From assembly GCA_944324175.1 (NCBI GenBank), contig CALUVH010000015.1, positions 1 through 42,835 of the forward strand: DNA of 42,835 nucleotides. Direction: 5' to 3'. Origin of the DNA: Candidatus Gastranaerophilales bacterium (lineage in GTDB: Bacteria; Cyanobacteriota; Vampirovibrionia; Gastranaerophilales; Gastranaerophilaceae). Position numbers and translations under genes: made by a program. This document shows, piece by piece, positions 1 to 9,266 of the stretch (the stretch's first letter is position 1; every line of letters begins with the position of its first letter). The notes under the pieces were generated by a model. The model was given only the letters and a program-made list of their open reading frames with translations, ran no database searches and had not been told where the DNA came from.

Positions 1-150
1 AAAAATCAAGATATATTTGAAACACACCCCTATTAGTTCAAAAAAATTAAATTCCTGCAATGTCTGTCAAACCATAAAAATCAAGATATATTTGAAACAC
101 ACCCCTATTAGTTCAAAAAAATCAAATTTCTGCAATGTCTGTTCAATGAT
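1..150. repeat. 75-bp direct tandem repeat, two copies
   Basis: Bases 1-75 and 76-150 are near-identical, with a few differences (for example near 48 versus 123, and at 68-75 versus 143-150). Each copy carries the segment ATTTGAAACACACCCCTATT. No convincing coding frame crosses the array. Because the window starts inside it, further copies may exist upstream, and this is a likely assembly break point. Confidence 0.85.
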
Positions 151-203
151 ATCAATGATAGTCTGTTCAATGATACAAATTCCTGCAATGTCTGTTCAAT
201 GAT
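49..203. repeat. 27-bp interspersed repeat, three copies
   Basis: A core of the form AAATTcCTGCAATGTCTGT followed by tCAAtgAT occurs at 49-75, 124-150 and 177-203. The first two lie inside the 75-bp units and the third stands alone. The sub-element GTCTGTTCAATGAT also recurs near 161-174. The array lies just downstream, in transcription sense, of the two minus-strand tRNA genes. Its function is unknown. Confidence 0.75.
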
Positions 204-227
204 AATAATAGCAACAACCATAAAAAA

Positions 228-298
228 CTCCCGGAGATGGGTTCGAACCACCGTCAGAAGAGCCAGAATCTTCCGTCCTGCCACTAGACGATCCGGGA
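228..298 (-). tRNA. tRNA-Gln (anticodon CTG)
   Basis: Read on the minus strand, the 7-bp acceptor TCCCGGA (292-298) pairs perfectly with TCCGGGA (229-235), and the discriminator base is G. The anticodon arm GAAGA/TCTTC encloses the loop TTCTGGC, giving anticodon CTG (264-266). The T-loop GTTCGAA is present. No CCA is encoded. It lies 22 bp from tRNA-Asn and is probably co-transcribed with it. Confidence 0.9.
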
Positions 299-320
299 AT
301 GTTTCGTGTCCAATAAAAAA

Positions 321-392
321 CTCCCCAGGTTGGACTCGAACCAACAACCTACCGGTTAACAGCCGGTTGCTCCGCCATTGAGCTACTGAGGA
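321..392 (-). tRNA. tRNA-Asn (anticodon GTT)
   Basis: On the minus strand the acceptor TCCTCAG (386-392) pairs with CTGGGGA (322-328) with one G-U pair. The anticodon stem ACCGG/CCGGT closes the loop CTGTTAA, giving anticodon GTT. The T-loop is GTTCGAG. No CCA is encoded. It is upstream of tRNA-Gln in the same minus-strand pair. Confidence 0.93.
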
Positions 393-463
393 TTATCTGT
401 CTGTAGTTTTATTCTATTATAAAAAAAAATATTTGTAAAGACCTTTTAGCTATTTTTTTATAA

Positions 464-2272
464 TTATTTTATTGAGGACAAGCGAACTAAATTTTCAAAG
501 TCTTCATATTTTGCTGATAACTCATCAAATGTTCCTATGTCTATGATTTTACCATCTTTCATATAAACTAGTTTATTGCATGCCTTTAGGGTTGATAGTC
601 TATGCGCTATTGCTATAATTGTCTTTTGTTCTTTAAGTTGACTAAGCATTTCTGTAATTTCGTTTTCAATATGTACATCTAATGATGATGTCGCTTCATC
701 CAGTATTAGAATTTCAGGTTCTCTATATAGCGCACGTGCTATTGCTAGACGTTGCTTTTGCCCCTGAGAAAGACCTGTTGAATTAACTATTGGACTTGCC
801 TCAAGTCCTTCTTTAAATTCCATTACTACATCATATATCTGCGCTGCTAGTAATGCATGCTTAATCTTTTCATCATTTATTTCGTTTTTAGGTATTCCCC
901 ATGCTATATTCTCACGAAATGATTTATCTAATACATTTACTTGTTGTGGTACATAGCCTATTATGTGGCGAAAATACGGATAGTTCTTTTCACATAATTC
1001 CAGACCATCAAGCAATATTTCGCCTGACTTTACCGGTAATAGTCCCATAATTATATCTGCAAGTGTACTTTTACCTGCTCCTGATAGCCCTATAATGCCT
1101 ATAAAATCCCCTTTTTCTATTGTGAGTGATAAATTTTTAATTACCGGACGACCTTCTGTGTATTCAAAATTTACATTCCTAAGTTCCAGTTGATGTTTAA
1201 AAGTTAGCCTTTTTTTAGAATTAGCATGATGTGGTCTGAATTTTCCGAGTTGGAATTTTTCATGATAACTGTTTATACTCTTTACAAATTCACGTGATGA
1301 ATTTATACAAAGTATAGCCGTTTGAATCCTATTCAATGCAGGAGCTATTCTGAATATTGATGCTGCAATTATTGCGTAGGAAGCTATTAGTACAGAATTG
1401 CCGGACTTATTGCTTATTGAAATAATTGCACCCAAAAGTAATAGTGAACTTACTATTAGGATTTCTATAATATATGGCGGTATTGAACCATAAAATCCGT
1501 TTATGGTTTGAATGTGTCTATATTCTGCCTCTTGTAATGCATAGTTTTCATAAAAAGAGTTTTCTGCAGATAATATCTTGAATTCTTTTAGATTATTAAT
1601 TATTTCAAACATTGTCTTTGTATATTTTCTAGATTTTTCATTTAGAATTTTTGATAATTTAGCTATTTTACTTTTGAAATATTTGTTTTGTACACTCATG
1701 CTTACTATTACGAATACTACGGTTGTGGTCGCAGCTATTGGAAACTTTATGAAAAGTAGTAAGATAATCATGAATATTATCAAGGAATTAGTCATTAAGT
1801 TCAGCGCACGCATTACGAAGCCATCTATAGATTGACCGATGAGTGTTGTTAAAATATACATTTTATCGGATTGGGGGATATTCATAGTGTCTTTATAAGG
1901 GGCGTATATAAAGTATTCCATAAAACGTTTCGTTAAATCTTTTTTCCAATTAGCAACAAATTTTGATTGAATGAATGTGTTTATGATTATGTATATGTTT
2001 TTTATTATAAATGTTAAAAGTACGAAAAAACCGATTGCAAATGCAGTAAATATAATGTTATCAATTCCTGTAATTTGTACGTATTTATTGTAGTATGTAG
2101 AATTTGTTACAATATCAGGGTTGATAATCATCATTATGAATGGGTAAATTAAAGCAATTCCTATGAATTCTAAACAGCCCGCAATTAAAGACATGGCAAA
2201 GAAAATTCCTAATTTGATATATCGTCCTTGCCCAAAATTTTTTATGAATTGTTTAAAATTACTTAATTTCAT
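464..2272 (-). CDS. ABC exporter, fused permease and ATPase
   Basis: A 602-residue half-transporter with membrane and ATPase domains in one chain, as in the MsbA/PglK-type lipid and glycolipid exporters. Hydrophobic spans occupy roughly residues 20-50, 75-100, 160-190 and 265-315. The nucleotide-binding domain follows from about 360, with Walker A GLSGAGKS (395-402), Q-loop Gln443, signature LSQGQ (501-505), Walker B ILILDE (521-526) and switch His557. All catalytic motifs are intact, so it should dimerise and hydrolyse ATP. The N-terminal CLEFIGIALIYPF stretch resembles PglK-like flippases, but no glycosylation gene adjoins it, so the substrate is open. It stands alone, divergent from the Bax-inhibitor-like gene, with the tRNA pair downstream. 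Confidence 0.9.
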   Translation of the reverse strand: MKLSNFKQFIKNFGQGRYIKLGIFFAMSLIAGCLEFIGIALIYPFIMMIINPDIVTNSTYYNKYVQITGIDNIIFTAFAIGFFVLLTFIIKNIYIIINTFIQSKFVANWKKDLTKRFMEYFIYAPYKDTMNIPQSDKMYILTTLIGQSIDGFVMRALNLMTNSLIIFMIILLLFIKFPIAATTTVVFVIVSMSVQNKYFKSKIAKLSKILNEKSRKYTKTMFEIINNLKEFKILSAENSFYENYALQEAEYRHIQTINGFYGSIPPYIIEILIVSSLLLLGAIISISNKSGNSVLIASYAIIAASIFRIAPALNRIQTAILCINSSREFVKSINSYHEKFQLGKFRPHHANSKKRLTFKHQLELRNVNFEYTEGRPVIKNLSLTIEKGDFIGIIGLSGAGKSTLADIIMGLLPVKSGEILLDGLELCEKNYPYFRHIIGYVPQQVNVLDKSFRENIAWGIPKNEINDEKIKHALLAAQIYDVVMEFKEGLEASPIVNSTGLSQGQKQRLAIARALYREPEILILDEATSSLDVHIENEITEMLSQLKEQKTIIAIAHRLSTLKACNKLVYMKDGKIIDIGTFDELSAKYEDFENLVRLSSIK

Positions 2273-2306
2273 TTTACGCCTTTGTTAATAATTAATTAAG
2301 AAACTA

Positions 2307-2334
2307 TTGCACTTTATAAAAAATACTTTATACT
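2307..2334 (+). promoter_or_regulatory. Putative sigma-70 promoter of the Bax-inhibitor-like gene
   Basis: TTGCAC (-35, 2307-2312) and TATACT (-10, 2329-2334) are spaced by 16 bases. They lie about 30 bases before the start codon and its strong ribosome site AAGGAGAA. Other A/T-rich -10 matches overlap, so the exact hexamer is uncertain. Confidence 0.45.
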
Positions 2335-2363
2335 ATATAATATGGTAAAGGAAGGAGAATGTT

Positions 2364-3095
2364 ATGTCAAATCCTGTATTAAATGAGAATTTTTTGGAAA
2401 ATGAGAGAGTACTTCAAGGCGAGCCTATGACGGTTAATGGTGCAATTGCTAAATCTTTTACACTTTTTGGCGTGTTATTCTTGGCTGCGGCTTTTACTTG
2501 GTATTTGATGGCTTCTGGCTATACTGATATGGCAGCCATGCTTTCTATAGGTGGTGTCATTGTTGGTTTTGTTATGGCTATGATAATTATTTTTACAAGA
2601 AAAGCCATGTCTGTTTTAACTCCTATTTATGCTGTTTGTGAGGGCTTTTTTGTGGGCGGTATATCGGCTATGTTTGAGGCTTCTTACTCAGGTATTGTAT
2701 TCCAAGCTGTCGCTGCTACCTTTGCAGCAGTGTTTTCCATGCTCGCGCTATATCGTGTTGGTGCGATTAAGGCAACTGAAAAATTTCGTTCAGTTATCTT
2801 GATTTCTACCATGTCTATAGCAGTTATTTATCTGATCCAAATAATAGCTTCCTTTTTTGGAAGAGGTATTCCGCAAATATTTACTGCAAGTAATTTAGGT
2901 ATTTTGTTTAGCTTGTTTGTAGTTGCGATTGCTGCGTTGAATTTGATTTTGGATTTCGATTTCATTGAGCGTGGTGCCGAATCCATGTTAGAAAAACAGT
3001 ATGAATGGTACGGCGCTTTTGGGTTAATGGTAACTGTTGTATGGTTATACATTGAACTTTTGAAATTGTTGGCTAAGTTAAATAACCGTAGATAA
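2364..3095 (+). CDS. Bax inhibitor-1/YccA-like membrane protein
   Basis: A 243-residue integral membrane protein with about seven hydrophobic segments starting near residue 30. Its opening (MSNPVLNENF, then a MTVNGAIAKSF-type segment just before the first span) matches the bacterial Bax-inhibitor-1-like family (BaxI_1). Members are assumed to be pH-sensitive ion-leak or stress proteins, and the bacterial role is unsettled. The start is fixed by AAGGAGAATGTTATG. It is monocistronic, ends at a hairpin terminator shared with the convergent mtaB-like gene, and is full length for the family. Confidence 0.85.
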   Translation: MSNPVLNENFLENERVLQGEPMTVNGAIAKSFTLFGVLFLAAAFTWYLMASGYTDMAAMLSIGGVIVGFVMAMIIIFTRKAMSVLTPIYAVCEGFFVGGISAMFEASYSGIVFQAVAATFAAVFSMLALYRVGAIKATEKFRSVILISTMSIAVIYLIQIIASFFGRGIPQIFTASNLGILFSLFVVAIAALNLILDFDFIERGAESMLEKQYEWYGAFGLMVTVVWLYIELLKLLAKLNNRR

Positions 3096-3110
3096 AATTT
3101 TATTTCTATA

Positions 3111-3145
3111 AAAAAGACTCTTTGCTTTGCTAAGAGTCTTTTTTT
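3111..3145. terminator. Bidirectional rho-independent terminator
   Basis: GACTCTT (3116-3122) pairs with AAGAGTC (3132-3138). The hairpin is preceded by an A run and followed by a T run, so it can stop both the Bax-inhibitor-like gene (plus) and the convergent mtaB-like gene (minus). Confidence 0.85.
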
Positions 3146-3154
3146 GTGTCAAAT

Positions 3155-4438
3155 TTATATTATTTTACAATAAATTTTACCATTTTCGATTTTTAAAATT
3201 TCAGCTAGTTGTAATGTATTTGCTAGAGCTAAATCTTTAGAATTGGTGATTACTTTTAGGTAATTTCTTGTTATTCCTTTCATATAACCACTTTTTTTAT
3301 CGGGGTGTTTTTCTATTAAAATTTCTCTTTTTGTGCCTATATTTTTTGTGATGAATTCTTGATATTTTTTAGCAGAAATTGATTTGATTATATTTGTACG
3401 TCTTTCTTTTTCAATATCATCTACTTGCGTAAGGGATTTTGCGCCCTCGGTGCCTTGGCGGATTGAATATGGAAAGGTATGTATTTGAGAAAGTTCTGAC
3501 TTTTCTAAATTTTTCCTTGTGATTTCAAAATCATCAATACTTTCACCAGCAAATCCTGCTATTATGTCACTACCTAAAAATGGAAGGTCAAACATTTTAT
3601 TTATTTTTTTTATTTGAGCGAGATAATATTCAACACTGTAAAACCGGTTCATTGATTTTAAAGTCTTGTCACAGGCTGATTGTAATGACAAATGAAAATG
3701 AGGACAAAATTTATCAGATTTTTGTAAAAATTCAAGTAGTTCATCGGTTATCTCAAGTGGGTTTAGTGAACCTAATCTGTATCGAGCAATTTTGGTATGA
3801 GCTTCCACTTCTTTTAGCAAATCAAGCAGAGTTAAACCTTTTTCTTTACCCCATAGTCCTATATGTATTCCAGTAAATATTACCTCTTTAAATCCATGTG
3901 ATACAAAATTATTGATTTGTTCAAGGATGAATGGAATATCCGCACTTCTGCTTTTTCCCCTAGCAAAAGGGATTATGCAATATGAACAACGGTTGTCGCA
4001 TCCGTCTTGAATTTTTAGACTGGCTCTTGTCTTGGAGGTGTCATTTAATTCCGCTTTGTGAAAATTTTTCAATTCCATTATGTCAGATACGTTGCATTTA
4101 GCGTTTGGATTTAGAAAATTTTGAATGTTTAGTTTTTCATCATTCCCGATTACATAATCAATAAAATCATACTGAAGAAGTTCAGATTTTTCTATTTGAG
4201 CAAGACAGCCTGTCAAAATAGTTATGATAGAAGCATTTTTGTGCTTAGCGGCTCTAAGTAAATATAATGCTTCGTTGTCGCTTTTGTGTGTAACGGTACA
4301 AGAATTTAGTATGTAATAATCAGCAGATTCAATATCTTCTGATTCTGATAGCCCATTTGCGATCAGTTTTTCTTTTATTATCGCGCTTTCAAATTGGTTG
4401 GATTTACAACCCATTGTGTGAATGTAAAACTTTTTCAT
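3155..4438 (-). CDS. mtaB: tRNA t6A37 methylthiotransferase (MtaB family)
   Basis: A 427-residue radical-SAM methylthiotransferase, which converts t6A to ms2t6A at position 37 of ANN-decoding tRNAs. The N-terminal domain carries the three cluster cysteines Cys11 (MGCKSNQ), Cys47 (LNSCTV) and Cys78 (LTGCLAQ). The radical-SAM motif CxxxCxxC is at Cys147, Cys151 and Cys154 (CDNRCSYC). The last ~60 residues fit a TRAM domain. MtaB is preferred over MiaB and RimO because of the MGCKxNQxES start and the 'LNSCTVTHKSD' form of the second motif. No frame damage is seen. It is a single gene, convergent with the Bax-inhibitor-like gene. Confidence 0.88.
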   Translation of the reverse strand: MKKFYIHTMGCKSNQFESAIIKEKLIANGLSESEDIESADYYILNSCTVTHKSDNEALYLLRAAKHKNASIITILTGCLAQIEKSELLQYDFIDYVIGNDEKLNIQNFLNPNAKCNVSDIMELKNFHKAELNDTSKTRASLKIQDGCDNRCSYCIIPFARGKSRSADIPFILEQINNFVSHGFKEVIFTGIHIGLWGKEKGLTLLDLLKEVEAHTKIARYRLGSLNPLEITDELLEFLQKSDKFCPHFHLSLQSACDKTLKSMNRFYSVEYYLAQIKKINKMFDLPFLGSDIIAGFAGESIDDFEITRKNLEKSELSQIHTFPYSIRQGTEGAKSLTQVDDIEKERRTNIIKSISAKKYQEFITKNIGTKREILIEKHPDKKSGYMKGITRNYLKVITNSKDLALANTLQLAEILKIENGKIYCKII

Positions 4439-4510
4439 TCTAGTATTATATATGAAAAGATAGCAAATTGTAAATATTTATGAAATTACACTACAATAAT
4501 AGCAAAAAAA

Positions 4511-4539
4511 TTTACTTTTGATTTTAGATATTGTAGAAT
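4511..4539 (+). promoter_or_regulatory. Putative sigma-70 promoter
   Basis: TTTACT (4511-4516), a 17-base spacer ending in TG, and TAGAAT (4534-4539) precede the hypothetical membrane protein gene by about 28 bases. This is an extended -10 type match. Confidence 0.45.
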
Positions 4540-4567
4540 AAGTGTGTAAATAAAAAGGATGTGTGTT

Positions 4568-5380
4568 ATGCGGGTAAATGCAATAAATGAACAATCATTT
4601 GGAAACGGTGCTAGAACATCAAAAGAGGTGGGAAGCCACAGACGTGCGAATGTTGATGCTGCGTTAGCGTTGAGTGATAATGATTTGAAAAAAATTGCAT
4701 ATTATCAGGCATGTTTGCAAACAAATGAAGATAAACATAGAAAGATAAATAATTTGTCGATAGCTGCGTTACCAGTTGTTGCAGCTGTCAGAGATACAGT
4801 TCTTACCCGTGGAAATGGACTTGATTTGTTTGGTGGAAAATTAATGCCTGGTACGGCAACAAGGTTGTTGACAGGAACTAAGACGTTTGCAAAATGGACG
4901 GGTGCTTTGGCTTTAGCTTCTGCAGTGATTGCTGGTTTTAACAAGTTAGAAGATAAATCAGAGAAGTTTAGAAAATTTACTAAAGAGCAGCCATATACAG
5001 CGATGGCTGCGGCTTGGGGATCTGCTATTGCGTTATATTATGGCGTTGGAAAAGGTATATCAAAATTAGCTCAAAAGCTTATTAAGCCTGATGCTAAGTT
5101 TTGGAATAAATTATGCACGAATGTAGTTAAATTTAATCAAAATAAAGTAGTTAAAAATTTGACTAATGCATATATTAATGCTTCAGATAAGATTCATCCT
5201 GCATTGAAAGGTATGGGTGCTGTTGGTTTAGCGTTAGCTCCTACAGCTATGGTGCTTGGCGGTATACTTTATTCACTGAACCATTCTGCAAAAAGAAATA
5301 GACAGGCTGAAAATAATTATGTAGCGTTGAAAACGACTCAGGCTGTGTTGGCAAATGCCAGAGCAAGAGAATTAGCATAA
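4568..5380 (+). CDS. Hypothetical membrane protein with N-terminal FG-type motif
   Basis: Not recognised as any known family; 270 residues from the ATG at 4568. The ATG at 4559 overlaps the ribosome site AAAGGA (4554-4559), so 4568, eight bases downstream, is the better start. The N-terminus is polar (MRVNAINEQSFGNGARTS). Four hydrophobic alanine/glycine-rich segments follow, near residues 58-70, 105-125, 140-155 and 220-240, separated by lysine-rich stretches. No signal peptide, catalytic motif or repeat is visible. Base usage resembles the neighbours. It is monocistronic, facing nifJ across a bidirectional terminator. Confidence 0.7.
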   Translation: MRVNAINEQSFGNGARTSKEVGSHRRANVDAALALSDNDLKKIAYYQACLQTNEDKHRKINNLSIAALPVVAAVRDTVLTRGNGLDLFGGKLMPGTATRLLTGTKTFAKWTGALALASAVIAGFNKLEDKSEKFRKFTKEQPYTAMAAAWGSAIALYYGVGKGISKLAQKLIKPDAKFWNKLCTNVVKFNQNKVVKNLTNAYINASDKIHPALKGMGAVGLALAPTAMVLGGILYSLNHSAKRNRQAENNYVALKTTQAVLANARARELA

Positions 5381-5472
5381 TTTAATTTGGAGTGAGGTCA
5401 TTATTTTGTAAAGTTGCATTTGATGTGACTTATGCGGCTGTTTTGTCCAAGACTTATTTTGTTATAATTTCA

Positions 5473-5511
5473 AAAAACAAGAGATGAGTATTTAACTCAT
5501 CTCTTGTTTTT
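5473..5511. terminator. Bidirectional rho-independent terminator
   Basis: ACAAGAGATGAGT pairs with ACTCATCTCTTGT around a five-base loop, flanked by A and T runs. It separates the convergent hypothetical membrane gene and nifJ. Confidence 0.9.
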
Positions 5512-5531
5512 GATTAATCATTTTTGATTAA

Positions 5532-8500
5532 TTACTTCATCAATTCGCCGACTGCTTTGTAAACAGACATACGTTTTGCTGCATCTTCTTCAGCTTGGTT
5601 GTAAAGAGCTTCAGCAGCTTCAGGGTTGGTCTTCATTAATGATTTATAACGACCTTCTGATCTGATGAATTCTTGATAGCTACCTTTAGGATCTTTAGCA
5701 TCCCAAGTGAATGGTACTTCATTTTCTGGATTGTATCTGTATAGTGGGAAGTAACCGGCTTCTACAGCACGTTTTTGCTCTGTTTGAGTCTTACTCATAT
5801 CAATACCGTGAGCGATACAAGGAGCATAAGCAAATATGATAGATGGTCCATTGTATGCTTCAGCTTCTTGGAATGCTTTGAGAGTTTGAGCTCTGTCTGC
5901 ACCTAATGCTACTGATGCAACATAGACATAACCATATGACATGCTCATTAAGCCCATGTTCTTTTTATAAGTTTTCTTACCGCCTGTAGCAAACTTCGCA
6001 ACTGCAGCTGTAGGTGTTGATTTTGAAGCTTGACCACCTGTGTTAGAATATACTTCAGTATCAAGAACCAATATATTAACGTTTTGGTTTTGAGCGAGAA
6101 CGTGGTCTATACCGCCGTAACCGATATCGTTAGCCCAACCGTCACCACCGATAATCCAAACTGATTTATCTGTGAAGTAGTCTTGTAATTCTCTTACTTT
6201 TGCAAGATCAGGGCATTCACAGTCTGCATATTTTGCAAGAACTTTCTTAGCTTCTTCTTGAGCTTTGACAGCTTCTTCTGTTTTTGAATTATCCCAGTGA
6301 GACATAGCACCTTCTAAAGCTGCTTTTAAGTCTGCTGGAGTTTTTTCATTTTCAAGAACTTTAGCTACGTAAGTTTGCAAAGTGCTCCTGTTTTGGTCAA
6401 CAGCTAATCTCATACCGAAACCGAATTCTGCGTTATCTTCGAATAATGAGTTAGCCCAAGCCGGACCTCTGCCATCTTTGTTTGTTGTGTAAGGAATTGT
6501 AGGGAATGTTCCTGAGTATATTGAAGAACATCCTGTAGCGTTAGCAACTATTGCATTTTCTCCGAATAATTGAGATACCAATTTTACATAAGGAGTTTCA
6601 CCACAACCTGCACAAGCGCCTGAGAATTCAAATAGTGGTTTTCTCAACATTGCACCTTTAATTGTTTTAGTTGTGTTTTTACCCATTACATTATCAGGTA
6701 ATTCATCGAAGAATTTTTCATTTACAACTTCGCCAACTGCTTCTTCTTCCTCTATTGTAGACCAGCTTAAAGCTGCTTTTTCAGGGTTTTTAGCCATTGG
6801 ACATTGGTCGATACAAACACCGCATCCTGTACAATCTTTGCAATATACTTGAACTTTGAAGTGTTCACCGTTTTCATTTGGCTTAGCTTCTACTGTTTTG
6901 AATGATTCAGGAGCATCTTTCAAGTTATCTTTTTCTATTAACTTAGTTCTGATAGCTGCATGAGGGCATGCTGAAGCGCAGATACCGCATTGAATACAAA
7001 ATTCAGGATTCCATTTTGGAACTCTTGGTGCGATACCACGCTTTTCAAGACAAGCTGTACCAGTAGGAATTACACCATCTACGCTCATAGCTGATACAGG
7101 GATGTCATCTCCTTTTTGTCTCATTGATGGCTCAATGATTTTCTTAGCAAAATCACTTGCATCGTCTGAAATCAATTTGATTTCATCAGCAGCTTCAACG
7201 CCTTCTAATGATGCTGGGACTACAACTTCTTCTGTTGCATCTACTGCGGCATCAATTAATGCCAAGTTCATATTTACAACATCATCGCCTTTTTTCTTGA
7301 AGGTCTTTTTAGTCATTTCTCTCATACCTTCTAATGCTTGTTCAAAAGGAATGATTCCTGAAACCTTGAAGTATGCAACCATCATAACTGTGTTTGCACC
7401 TTTTCCGCGTAAGCCAGGTTGTTTTTCGATAAGAGCTTCTGCATCTACATTGTAGAATTTGATTTTCTTATCAATGATAGTCTTCTGCATATCACGTGTC
7501 AAATGAGAGAATGCTTCTTCTTTTGACCAAGGGCTGTTAAGTAAGAATGTTCCACCTTCTTTAATACCTTTCAACAGATCATATCTGCCAATATATGCAT
7601 GAGCTGAGCATGATACAAAGTCAGGAGCTGTTATAAGGTAGGTTGATTTAATCGGTTTATCGCCAAATCTTAAGTGAGATACTGTGACGCCAAATGATTT
7701 TTTTGAGTCATAAGCAAAATATGCTTGAGCATCTTTATTTGTGTATTGTCCGATAATTTTAATAGAGTTTTTGTTAGCACCAACGGTACCGTCAGAACCC
7801 AATCCCCAGAACATACAGTTTGTAGTCCCTTCAGGTTCAGTAACAATGTGCTCTGTAATTTTCAATGATTTATGAGTTACATCGTCTTCAATACCAACTG
7901 TAAATCCGTGGAAACCGTTATTTTCTGAGTGCTTGTAGATAGCATAAACCATAGAAGGGGTAAATTCTTTTGAAGACAAGCCATAACGACCGCCTATTAC
8001 TCTGATTGATTTATCTTCTAATGCTGCTACTACATCCATATATAAAGGTTCACCGATAGATCCAGGTTCTTTTGTTCTGTCTAATACAGCGATACGTTTA
8101 ACTGATTTTGGAAGAGCTTCATTGAAGCGTTTAACATCAAATGGTCTGTATAATCTAACTTTTACCAAACCATATTTTGTTCCGCGTTTAGCATTCAAGT
8201 ATTCGATTGTTTCTTCGATAGTTTCGCATCCTGAACCTATTGCAACGATTACATCTGTAGCATCAGGTGCTCCGACGTAATCAAATGGATGATATTGTCT
8301 TCCTGTAACTTGTGCTACTTTGTCCATGTATTCTTGTACAATATCAGGTACTGCATCGTAGTATTTGTTTACAGTTTCGCGACCTTGGAAGTATACATCG
8401 GTATTTTGAGCACCAACTTTACATATTGGAGCTTCCGGACGCATTGCGCGTTTTCTGAATTCTTCAATATATTTTGGCTCAACCAATTTTGCAATATCTT

Positions 8501-9065
8501 CATAAGAAATTTCTTCAATTTTGTGTACTTCATGAGAAGTTCTAAATCCATCAAAGAATTGTAAGAATGGAACTTTAGCTTTGTATGTTGCTAAGTGAGC
8601 AACAAGTGCTAAATCCATTTCTTCTTGAACTGAGTTAGCTGCAAGCATTGCATAACCTGTGTTACGGCATCCCATTACATCTGAATGATCACCGAAAATT
8701 GCTAATGATTGTGCAGCTAATGCACGTGCTGAAACGTGAATTACGTGAGGTAACATTTCACCTGCAGCTTTGTGCATTACAGGGATCATAAGTAATAAAC
8801 CTTGAGAAGCTGTATAAGTTGAAGTCAATGAACCAGCAACCAATGAACCGTGTACAGCACCTGCTGCACCTGCTTCTGATTGCATTTCGGCAACTTTTAC
8901 TTCTTTGCCCCAAATGTTTTTCTTTCCTTGTGATGCCCATTCATCAATCCACTCACCCATTGTAGATGAAGGAGTGATTGGATAAATTGCGGAAACTTCA
9001 CTTAGCGCATAAGCTATATGCGCAGCAGCATAGTTACCGTCAACTGTTATAGTTTTACCTGGCAT
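5532..9065 (-). CDS. nifJ: Pyruvate:ferredoxin (flavodoxin) oxidoreductase
   Basis: A 1177-residue single-chain PFOR, normal length for the family. It cleaves pyruvate with CoA to acetyl-CoA and CO2 and passes two electrons to ferredoxin. Visible in order: the N-terminal pyrimidine-binding domain (SAIYPITPSSTMGEW), the gamma domain in the middle, two ferredoxin-type clusters (CIQCGICASACP near 690 and CKDCTGCGVCIDQCP near 740), the proximal-cluster CAGCGETPY segment, and the TPP site GGDGWANDIGYGG near 970 followed by LDTEVYSNTGGQ. The start is set by the strong ribosome site GAAGGAGG (complement of 9073-9080). Its low-potential ferredoxin is the natural co-substrate for the hydCBA hydrogenase 9 kb away. 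It is monocistronic. Confidence 0.97.
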   Translation of the reverse strand: MPGKTITVDGNYAAAHIAYALSEVSAIYPITPSSTMGEWIDEWASQGKKNIWGKEVKVAEMQSEAGAAGAVHGSLVAGSLTSTYTASQGLLLMIPVMHKAAGEMLPHVIHVSARALAAQSLAIFGDHSDVMGCRNTGYAMLAANSVQEEMDLALVAHLATYKAKVPFLQFFDGFRTSHEVHKIEEISYEDIAKLVEPKYIEEFRKRAMRPEAPICKVGAQNTDVYFQGRETVNKYYDAVPDIVQEYMDKVAQVTGRQYHPFDYVGAPDATDVIVAIGSGCETIEETIEYLNAKRGTKYGLVKVRLYRPFDVKRFNEALPKSVKRIAVLDRTKEPGSIGEPLYMDVVAALEDKSIRVIGGRYGLSSKEFTPSMVYAIYKHSENNGFHGFTVGIEDDVTHKSLKITEHIVTEPEGTTNCMFWGLGSDGTVGANKNSIKIIGQYTNKDAQAYFAYDSKKSFGVTVSHLRFGDKPIKSTYLITAPDFVSCSAHAYIGRYDLLKGIKEGGTFLLNSPWSKEEAFSHLTRDMQKTIIDKKIKFYNVDAEALIEKQPGLRGKGANTVMMVAYFKVSGIIPFEQALEGMREMTKKTFKKKGDDVVNMNLALIDAAVDATEEVVVPASLEGVEAADEIKLISDDASDFAKKIIEPSMRQKGDDIPVSAMSVDGVIPTGTACLEKRGIAPRVPKWNPEFCIQCGICASACPHAAIRTKLIEKDNLKDAPESFKTVEAKPNENGEHFKVQVYCKDCTGCGVCIDQCPMAKNPEKAALSWSTIEEEEAVGEVVNEKFFDELPDNVMGKNTTKTIKGAMLRKPLFEFSGACAGCGETPYVKLVSQLFGENAIVANATGCSSIYSGTFPTIPYTTNKDGRGPAWANSLFEDNAEFGFGMRLAVDQNRSTLQTYVAKVLENEKTPADLKAALEGAMSHWDNSKTEEAVKAQEEAKKVLAKYADCECPDLAKVRELQDYFTDKSVWIIGGDGWANDIGYGGIDHVLAQNQNVNILVLDTEVYSNTGGQASKSTPTAAVAKFATGGKKTYKKNMGLMSMSYGYVYVASVALGADRAQTLKAFQEAEAYNGPSIIFAYAPCIAHGIDMSKTQTEQKRAVEAGYFPLYRYNPENEVPFTWDAKDPKGSYQEFIRSEGRYKSLMKTNPEAAEALYNQAEEDAAKRMSVYKAVGELMK

Positions 9066-9116
9066 AAAAAAACCTCCTTCTTAATATGCTATTACTTAAT
9101 ATAACTATACGAGTAT

Positions 9117-9145
9117 ATGATAATACAAAAATAAGATTTTAACAA
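9117..9145 (-). promoter_or_regulatory. Putative sigma-70 promoter of nifJ
   Basis: On the minus strand TTGTTA (complement of 9140-9145) and TATCAT (complement of 9117-9122) are 17 bases apart, about 50 bases before the nifJ start. Several other AT-rich matches exist nearby. Confidence 0.42.
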
Positions 9146-9266
9146 AAAATATCCTTTGTAAATAATTATTAAGATTTTTTGGAAAAAGTAAGAAAAAGGT
9201 AAATTTTAAAATTTAGCGACGTTCGATTTCATATGGTAAAAAAGTAAAATTGAAAGGGGCAGATAA

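Noticed and set aside
1-203. CRISPR array
   Set aside because: Copies are long (75 bp) and directly tandem, without unique spacers of constant size, and no cas gene is present.
17-381. Short open frames across the repeats and tRNA genes on both strands
   Set aside because: They run through the 75-bp repeats and two well-formed tRNA genes and lack ribosome sites.
416-439. TTTACA/TATAAT promoter for the tRNA pair
   Set aside because: The hexamers are only 12 bases apart, too close for sigma-70. Another promoter must serve the tRNAs.
7102-7455. 117-codon frame antisense to nifJ
   Set aside because: Ser/Thr-rich shadow of a strongly conserved gene, with no ribosome site or terminator of its own.
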